A DNA stretch of 64,000 nt, from NCBI RefSeq assembly GCF_033807715.1, contig NC_084592.1:23197501-23261500 (forward strand), read 5' to 3'. The stretch comes from Cololabis saira. Taxonomy: Eukaryota; Chordata; Actinopteri; Beloniformes; Belonidae. Below, piece after piece: positions 56,998-64,000 of the stretch. The notes below the pieces were generated by a model. That model was not told where the DNA came from, did no database searches, and was given only the letters and a program-made list of their open reading frames with translations. Numbering within the stretch: the first letter of the stretch is position 1; every line of letters starts with the position of its first letter. The translations under genes were made by a program, and so were the position numbers.

Positions 56998-57474
56998 TCA
57001 CCATGAGCTTCTGGGTTTGCTGGACTTGTGAGATCGTCCGCACTTCCAACACCACTGTCCGTCAGTTATCCACTTCACGATCTGTCCTGTACTCAGTTTC
57101 TTGAACTCTGTACAGGCGTTCAGGAAATGCTCTTTAGTGTCACAATGGGGACAGTAAGGTTTAGGTTTGGATGAGGGCTTAGGTTGTGGAAACCATCCCT
57201 TGGAGCCTTGGTCACCATTGGCAGCAAGGAAAAACGCTGTAGGTTTCTCTTTTGGTTTATGGAAAGCGCGGTGATCTTTATTTTTTGGCTTGGGAGATTC
57301 ATGGTTGTATAGAGCAGCAGCTCTACCTGCTATGCCCTTAGCCTGGGATTTCATCTGTAACCAGGAACCCAAGTCAGGTAAGGTATAGGTTTGGTCAGTA
57401 CCTGTCCGAAGTATACCTTGGTTCAGGCAGTATTCCACGAACCCATCGCGATAGCTTGGTGGCATCTTACTCAT
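56998..57474 (-). pseudogene. BEL/Pao Gag C-terminal part with zinc knuckles
   Basis: A 158-codon frame with MPPSYRDGFVEY, then CPHCDTKEHFLNAC and CWKCGRSH, two cysteine/histidine blocks standard for BEL/Pao Gag nucleocapsid. The frame is closed soon after GRSHK, so the gag-pol reading frame is broken here. Confidence 0.8.
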
Positions 57475-57631
57475 TAGTCAGTCGACATGAGATCCACATC
57501 TTATTTCATAGCCGTTCTGTCCCTCCAGAATCCTAAGCATGCCTACCAGTGATTGGATAGACAGGGCGAAGGCATCAAATGCTTCGGAGTCTCAGAACTT
57601 GTGGGCTGGAGTGTTCAGAATGGCACCCAGT

Positions 57632-58840
57632 TCACTTTGGACAAGATGACGGGGTTGCCCATACTTGTCCTGTAGAGCTGGCAAGCTGGAGTGCACTTGG
57701 TAGTTTCAGGTGTGGAAGGAGCACTTGGTACTTGTACTGCTTGTTCAGGTGCTGATGACAGTTTAACAAGTTGTCAAGGGCCATCTTCAGTAGAGCAAAG
57801 TCACTTTCTTTATCACTGTCGAAGAAGGGGATCATAGGCTTTGGAACACCGTAGGATGATGCAAGGAACAAATCCATACCAGCTGCTTGTGGTTGATCTG
57901 AAGTGGAATGAGTAGCGGCTGGAGTGGTGTATGATGCTGCTTGGACAGGGTAGGAGAAAGCTGCACTAGGTTGGTAGTGCTGCGGTGGGTGAACTGGATA
58001 TGGTGTATGATGTGCCTGATATAATGTAGCACCTATAGGAGCAGGCTGATAACTCGCAGGTGCTAGATTAGTAGGCATGGATGCTGAAGAAAGAGCTAAA
58101 GGTGGCGCTGGAGGCTTAGCTAGAGATACTAGAAGCGGAGTCGTACAGAGAGCTGGATGTGGAGCCAGAGCCGCAGGGGGTGGAGCCACAGACAGTGGAG
58201 TCGGAGCCACTCCGAGAGCTGGAGGCGGAGCCGTGATTTGCGCTGGACGTGGGGCCACAGATGCTGGAGTCAAAGCCGCGTGTAGAGCTGGAGGCGGAGC
58301 CATAGACGCTGGCGGAAGAGCTGGAGTCATGCTTGCTTTTCCATCATCTGAGGGAGGAGGTGAGGCGCTGATGCCATGAGTATCCTGTACTTTCTCTTTA
58401 AGTAGAGAAGTAACCATTTTGGCTATCACCAGTTCATTCTCTCTCTTCTTTAGTTGTCGCCCTTGTTACAGTTGTCTGGTTAATGACTCTTGGGCTCTAA
58501 GGGCTTCCTCCTGTAGCTGTTGGGCCTCTCTGGCTTGAGCTTGTAGTCGCTGACATTCAAGTTCGGCCTGTCGGTCATCTTCCAGCTGCTGCTGCATCTC
58601 TTCCAGCTGCTGCTGCATCTCTTCCAGCTCCATCTGCTTCAGTCGCTCTTCGAGCTGGGCTGTTTCCAGTTCTGAGAGGACCCTAGAGGGGAATCTGCTC
58701 ACCGAGGAGCGGGTTGACCGTGATGACCTGGAACTGGAGCTCCTCTGGGATGAGCGTGTTAGCTTACTGCGTGCACATTGGGAGGAAGGAGCCGGTTGTG
58801 TGGTTTGGGTTTGTCCCTGAAAAGGGAGAGTTGCAACCAC
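57632..58840 (-). pseudogene. BEL/Pao Gag N-terminal part: coiled coil and proline/alanine-rich spacer
   Basis: Two frames: 58840-58466 (124 codons) with a serine/arginine stretch and a long coiled coil built from MEL-EEMQQQLE-type heptads, and 58429-57632 (265 codons). The second begins with an alanine/proline-rich low-complexity stretch and ends with PMIPFFDSDKESDFALLKMAL, a capsid-start motif of BEL Gag. A frameshift or stop separates them near 58440-58465. Confidence 0.75.
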
Positions 58841-58950
58841 ATAGTCATCCAGGTATGCTGGAAGACATCGTTCTCTCTGTGAAGCACGTTAGGGTGCAGA
58901 TTCAGCTTCGTCATCCGTATGTGTAGGTTCCATACCTTGGTTGGTACTCT

Positions 58951-58968
58951 AATCCGGCTCGAAGGACC
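58951..58968 (-). promoter_or_regulatory. Primer-binding site for tRNA-Tyr (BEL/Pao)
   Basis: The plus strand reads AATCCGGCTCGAAGGACC, matching the 3' end of vertebrate tRNA-Tyr as I remember it, with the final A of CCA changed to T. Confidence 0.7.
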
Positions 58969-59181
58969 TTAAAAAGGAGAATTGGGGTCTCCAGGAAATA
59001 ACTGGTTTAGAGTGGCAAGGTACGGATGTGTGTCCAAGTTAAAGGACACAGATACGGATTCCCAGGTCAGATGAATTTATTTAACTGTGGTCTGTAACAA
59101 TGCAAACAAGAGAAAGGCTATTAATATACTGAAACCAAAATACAATTAAATAACATAACATACATGTTTCATTAATCATTA

Positions 59182-59641
59182 AAGCGGCACTATGTACCTT
59201 TTCCACCTTAATATCATATTTCCAGAGTCATTGTGATGGTACATCCACTTCCAACAGGTTTCATGACACCTCTGTCATGGTCTGAGGGGGTCTGTATCGC
59301 CTTCACTGGCACTATGTAACTTTGAGGAGCATGGTAGGAACCCTGCCACACTAAAAAACTACAAATTTTTACGGCTTTGACTGCTTTACGGCATACGTCA
59401 CTTCCCCCTCCTTCCCGATTCGCAGTCGAGACGAAAATGGGCGGGGCGTGGAGCAAGAGCTCAGGAGAAGCTGGTAACCCGTTGCTGTGTTGTGGCTGCA
59501 GAAGCTCCACACAACAGACGTGGGGAAAAGATCGCTAATGGTTTAACTTTTCACCGCTTTCCTGCTTGGAGGCAGAAGCACGGAGGCCAAGTATCTGAGA
59601 TAACAGAGTAAAAGAGTGAAAGAGTCGTTGGCTCGCTTGGA
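59182..59641 (+). mobile_element. DNA-transposon remnant with THAP-like coding trace
   Basis: It starts AGCGGCACTATGTACCTTT; a similar GGCACTATGTAACTTT recurs at 59308-59323. At about 59481-59520 one frame gives CCGCRSSTQQTWGKDR, and at 59530-59600 another gives LTFHRFPAW. Together these resemble the zinc-binding start and the FHRFP core of a THAP domain, as in P-element-like transposases. The frame is broken between them. Confidence 0.4.
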
Positions 59642-59828
59642 TCGCTACAAATTAAAGAACAGCACAGCAGGGGCTGATTTATGGTTCCGCGTTAAATCGA
59701 TGCACACCTTACGCCGTAGGCTACGGCGTAGGGTGTGCGTCGCCGCGTACCCTACGCCGTAGCTCTGCGCCGGTGTAACGCGGAACCATAAATCAGCCCC
59801 CGCTGTGCTGTTCTTTAATTTGTAGCGA
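59642..59828. mobile_element. Palindromic foldback element, copy 3, with inverted flanks
   Basis: The core is as in the other two copies (GGCTGATTTATGGTTCCGCG). Here, unlike in the other copies, the pairing continues outward through CAGCACAGC and TCGCTACAAATTAAAGAA on the left and the exact inverse on the right. Each arm therefore reaches about 53 bp with one mismatch. Confidence 0.85.
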
Positions 59829-60006
59829 GTAACGACGTGTCCAATTTTAAATATAGCGGATTAAAAGTACGATTTTTTCCTTGAAAATGTAACGAAGTAA
59901 AAGTAAAAGTACAGAAAAATGAAAGTATCAATAAAAGTACAAATTCTCAAAAATCTTACTTAATTACAATAACGAAGTACTTGTACTTCGTTACTTTACA
60001 CCACTG
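59829..60006 (-). mobile_element. hAT-like element end, truncated
   Basis: It ends TACTTCGTTACTTTACACCACTG, the same style of end and AAGTA-rich interior as the complete element at 2387-3099. The other terminal repeat is missing. Confidence 0.6.
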
Positions 60007-60139
60007 GGTGCATTCAGGGACCGTTGGTAAGGTCTGGTGAGTTCAGTAACGTAGGACAATTCAAACCACAATGGAAAAATGAATAATATAAAATACTATG
60101 AACTAGTAACAACATAAACAGTGTGGGCTTTCTAACACA

Positions 60140-61479
60140 GTGGATTGGTCTCCATTTAGTTTGCAGTCTCGCCACGTCTTACTTTAAGCAATGAATAGCC
60201 TACTCCACCATTGTTTTTATTTCATAGTACTGTCTTCAGGAAGAAGACAGCAAAGCTTAAACTATGTTCTTGACCTCAATTTTTTTAATTTTGAATACTC
60301 TTTAGTCTTAAGATTTGACAATGTTGTCCTTGAATTTTATGCATTTCTATAAGAGGTAAAGCCATCCAGCACAAGGCTACACAGTCTCCATGCTGAGCTT
60401 TTATACCTTCTATTATGGGGTCTTAGAAGTGTCTGCAGAGGCAAATGACTTTCCAGGCCACAACCCCTTAATCCTATAGAGGCCAGAGTGAGCTGCATCA
60501 GGTCATGTTAAGATGTAATAAAAGAGTTTTTTTCCCTGGTGTTAGGGGAACTATTTTCCAGGAGATAAAATGCTATCTTTGGAAAATGGCTGCTTATTCT
60601 GCAATGATTCTCGAATGCAACAATTGTAAGAATATTCCTGAATGGTGGAGGAAGTTCATTCGGTTATTGGTGCAACTTTGAAAGCAGCTATTAACTTAAT
60701 TAGTCATAGTCAAGTGTAGGTCACAGATTATTTTCAGTTAAAAAAATTATTTTCAATAAGAAAAAAATGAAATAATCATCTGCTAAAAACCAAATCCTTA
60801 GGTTTACAAATGTGAAATCTAATGTTTTCATTTATTTGCTTACTGTATATACTTACTGACCTAGTTAGTTATTCATTTATTAATTCATTTATTATGACAG
60901 GCAGTCAGGAGCGTCAAGAAATCCCATCTAATGGTCATTGGCTGATTTATCCACAGACTGATACTATGATCATTACAAGGTAACTAAAATTACTGCCTGG
61001 ATTATATTTATTTGATTTATTTTCAATGAATGACGTATCACACACATGGCATGACATGCAACAGAGTGAGCAGAAGGTTCCTAGAGTGTATGAAGGTGCA
61101 CAACACACAGGACCACACACTTATATTTGGATCGTAACCACATGCCAGGCTTATTTAGCAAAGAAAAATACAGAAGCTTTGATTACATCTAAAAATAAAT
61201 ATGCGTTGTGCTGATTTAGCAATTGTAGGCATAGATGTGAATGTTATAAAAAATAGTCTGGTTCATGTTAATGGGCCCAGAATCCAGATGCATTTGCTGC
61301 AAAATTCATTTCCTACTGCAGCTTGTTGTGTTGGGAAAAAAAAAGTCTTGGTGACAGGATGAACTTTTGTACATTCGCACAGGAGATGGGATTCGCATCG
61401 TCTGACCTTTAGTGTCACCTCACACTTGACAGCTTTGGTTTGGAGTGATGTCTCTGGAAAACTAATCTATGTTTTGCAG
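60140..61479. other. AT-rich stretch, nothing recognised
   Basis: No domain or repeat boundary seen. Confidence 0.4.
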
Positions 61480-61617
61480 GATTTTTTTGTTGCTGTAACT
61501 GCAGTCCTAAGAAGCAATCTTAATGAGTCTGACTTTGATGTAGAAAAAAAGAAAAAAGAAATAGATGATTTGGCAAAGAGATTTGATAATGTGACAGTGA
61601 CTCTTATCAACTTTTGA
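61480..61617 (+). CDS. Possible terminal coding exon of an unknown host gene
   Basis: A pyrimidine-leaning stretch ending GTTTTGCAG (splice acceptor, AG at 61478-61479) is followed by an open frame of 45 codons to TGA at 61615-61617. A polyadenylation signal AATAAA lies at 61653-61658. The deduced peptide is hydrophobic at first (FFVAVTAVL), then charged and helical (VEKKKKEIDDLAKRFDNVT). I do not recognise the family. Upstream exons were not identified, and the evidence is only this acceptor, ORF and poly(A) arrangement, which can arise by chance. Confidence 0.3.
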   Translation, partial: DFFVAVTAVLRSNLNESDFDVEKKKKEIDDLAKRFDNVTVTLINF

Positions 61618-64000
61618 GATACTTTTGGTGTCAGTGGTAGCATTAACATTCTAATAAAAATGAAAATGGAATGAATTCTGAAAACATTTTTTTCACTTTA
61701 TGAGATTAAAGCCTGAACATACCAGAAAAACTGAAATATTTGCTGTTGCTGCTTTGTTTTATTTCATATTTTGACAAGAAAATTGTTCACTGTCCTGCTG
61801 CTCTGTTTGATGCTTTTGTTAAATTACATTTGCAGAATTGGTTTTTCATAATCCAGTGAAGATCAGTGGCTAGGAGTAAGTGTTTTTGGAACTTTATTAT
61901 AATTTTTTCTTTTGATTTTCTATTTTTCTTTTCAGTGTACCAAAACATTGTGTAATATTGTGCCTTTGTATAAACCTGCTGTCATAATACATTACTTCCA
62001 AAAAACATTGTTTGTAACATCAGAAATGTACGATTTCACAAAGTTTTAATGACCTTCAGCAAAGTGAGTGAAACACTTTGATAAGAGTGAAGCACGAGAG
62101 AGGGGTTAAAAGTCGCCCACATGACGTCCGTCCTCCACAGACCCCTCAATGAGGAATCATTTTCCCCTTCCCTGTAAAACTCTCTGTGCAGTCTTCACTG
62201 CTCTGGTTGTTTCTCTCAGATAGTGTGAGGTCAGTAACTCTGAGATGCTGGACCAAGTTTGCCCCCTACTGACATCTTTAAAATATGCTTTTATCCGTCA
62301 TTGATTTTACACTGAATCAGCTATGCCTTCAGAAACCAAACATGTACTGTTCTGTCATTTTATATAACCCCATCGGTTATACAGTTCTTTATGGATAAGA
62401 TTCAGTATAAGATTCAGTACCATGGACTTGAAAATGTAATCAAGTGATGTGTTGTTCCAGTGGTCTAAATGAGCTTGATGTAAAGGGACAGCATGAGCAG
62501 AGTGCACATTTATCAGTAAAGCAGTCTTTACAGAGACCTGAAGATAATGACGTGAGTTATTAGAACTAATGTATGAGCACTGACTAGTCTTCTGAGACAT
62601 TATTTTATATCTGCTGTCATTCTTGACAAGTGAAATAAAAAGTGGTTGGGAACAAGAGTACAATGTTTCTCTGATTTGTATGATATAGCACAAAGACAAT
62701 TTTGTATTGTGTAATGTCCTCAGCCTTTGCTGTTGAAAACTATTACAAACAAGTATTTCTGCTAGAGTGTTTTCTTGTTGCCTGATGTTTGTTTTGTGTG
62801 CAAGTTGGCGTGACAATGTCCCGGAGCTTCTTCCTTGAGGCGCCCGACTTTAGTCATGAAGACGCAAGAGAACGACAACAGTAATACATCATGTGCTAAC
62901 AGCTAGAACAGAGATGACTCTGCCATAACCCGGCCTTAGCAATGATTTATCTCTGCTTCTAGCTTTGACAAGAGCCATGATCATGGAGTAAAAGGCCCTC
63001 GGGGACAAATTCCACCTGGGAGAACAATGGAGAAAGGGGATTGAATCCGAGCTATTCTGTCTAGCAATGCTATTCAGCATCAAGCTTTGAGAAGAATGGT
63101 TTCGATTTGAGCCACTAGCATTCCCATACGTTTTTATTGCCATGCAAAAAACAAGATAATTAAATCTGAATCATCAGTTGCTTAGTCATTTGAATCTGGC
63201 ACGAATCATATCAGTAACGACTTGATTGTTCTACCAGAAAGTTTATCCCAGATTCTTTCTAAAAAAAATCTAAAAAGAAGTACAAATAATTCTATTGTTT
63301 CATATTTAACTTAAATGAGCAAATCAGTCAGCAGTAGGTTTCTTTTGTGCTACAATACAATCACTCATGCAGGCTATCATCTACATGTTTGAAGATGCTA
63401 AGATTTGATGTTAGAAATTCTTGCTTTGCCATAGTTCCTGCTGTTAAATAAGAGGCGTGAAGGATCCAAATGTGGGATATGACGGAGGTATGAGTAATCA
63501 AACAAAAAAATCCTTTACTATCAATCCAAAAAGGGGGAGCAGAGAGACAAGCAGTAGGACTGACATAAAGATGACAGAGTAGCAGGGAAAGGAGGGATGA
63601 CACGGGAGAGAAAAGAAAATAACCAAAGGAGGTAACAGAGGGAATCCCACACCAGATGAAGCTCTTTCAAAATAAAACAGGAAACAAAGCTAAGTTGTTG
63701 TTTCAACAGGAGTCGAGCCAACAAAAGAGCACAAGGAAAGTATGGTTAAATAAACTCACCATGACACCTTTGAACCTATAAAGACTATTTTCCTTTATAT
63801 AGGATCAGAGTTTCTATGTGTTTCTGAAATGATTTGCTGTCTCGTGGACACATTGGGAAGACTCACTGATTTTTTTTTTCCAGCTAAAGCAGTGTGATGT
63901 GTTCAGAAAGTCTAGCTTTGGGGGCACTGTGTCTTTAACAGATGGTTTCATGCCATGGTGAATGAAGGCAAATTGAATGAAGCTTTAATTAGGCGCGTTT
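61618..64000. other. AT-rich stretch to the window end, nothing recognised
   Basis: Open frames up to 153 codons (62355-62816, minus) have no domain or repeat evidence. No repeat boundaries were found. Confidence 0.4.

Larger units (their letters stand above)
54414..60139 (-). mobile_element. Decayed BEL/Pao LTR retrotransposon with nested insertions
   Basis: The minus-strand element has a tRNA-Tyr-type primer-binding site, a coiled-coil and zinc-knuckle gag, and BEL-type pol fragments. LTR segments lie at 54414-54904 and 58969-60139. The LTRs share a segment of about 130 bp (54777-54904 and 60007-60139) ending CTTTCTAACACA, and a second short segment (TACATGTTTCATTAATCATTAA). Between these two shared parts the 5' LTR lacks about 330 bp of its own sequence and instead carries about 820 bp of other elements. 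The 3' LTR lacks the first part seen after the primer-binding site. Target duplication is not visible. Confidence 0.8.
58969..60139 (-). repeat. 5' LTR of the BEL/Pao element, interrupted by nested DNA
   Basis: LTR sequence runs from the primer-binding site to about 59181 and resumes at 60007-60139. Foreign DNA between them comprises a P-like remnant, a palindrome and a hAT end. Confidence 0.65.

Noticed and set aside
62355..62816. A 153-codon minus-strand frame
   Set aside because: No domain, splice signal or codon pattern supports it; its composition matches random AT-rich DNA.

Overview
This window looks like non-coding vertebrate nuclear DNA, most probably from a teleost fish. The evidence is AT-rich sequence with long CA, GA and ATTG microsatellites, tRNA-type SINE tails ending in GATG repeats, L2-type LINE fragments, Tc1, hAT and Harbinger-like DNA elements, a BEL/Pao element, a Ty3/gypsy element and a large env-bearing endogenous retrovirus-like element. 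I see no convincing host gene. One possible terminal exon (61480-61617) is listed with low confidence. All large open reading frames belong to retroelements.

Layout. 1-12250: mostly unique-looking AT-rich DNA with a complete SINE copy (4796-5297, minus), a LINE reverse-transcriptase tail (about 5570-6062, minus), a broken hAT transposase (7924-9147, minus), two non-autonomous DNA elements with 8-bp target duplications (2387-3099 and 10628-11136) and microsatellites. 12257-21045: an L2-like LINE cut in two by a young, apparently intact Ty3/gypsy element (12777-19523). That element has 914-bp LTRs differing at about 3 sites, a 4-bp duplication AGCG, gag with a CCHC knuckle, and pol in the -1 frame behind a TTTAAAC slippery heptamer that abuts the gag stop. 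21046-36467: quiet DNA with several non-autonomous elements, a 22-bp tandem repeat, a complex dispersed repeat family with internal 125-140-bp units, and a Tc1 end.

36468-51546: a complete 15,079-bp LTR element on the minus strand, with 2109-bp LTRs differing at 6 sites, a CAAT target duplication and a primer-binding site matching elongator tRNA-Met. It has gag, pol and env, all open. Gag and pol share one frame and are separated by a single TGA in the leaky TGA-CTA context. Pol carries an active-looking retropepsin followed by a second retropepsin-like domain that has lost its DTG, then RT (YVDD), a degenerate RNase H tether, a second catalytic RNase H and integrase. Env has the plan of a class I fusion (F-type) protein: short N-terminal part, RPKR cleavage site, fusion peptide, coiled coil, C-terminal membrane anchor. 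This combination is the most interesting system in the window. It may belong to the retrovirus sister group reported from vertebrate genomes (lokiretrovirus-like), but only a phylogeny can show that.

51547-64000: a hAT-like element (52299-53320) with a palindromic element inside it, a LINE fragment, and a decayed minus-strand BEL/Pao element (54414-60139) with a tRNA-Tyr primer-binding site. The BEL 5' LTR is itself filled with a P-like/THAP remnant, a long snap-back palindrome and a hAT end. The last 4 kb hold little that I can interpret.
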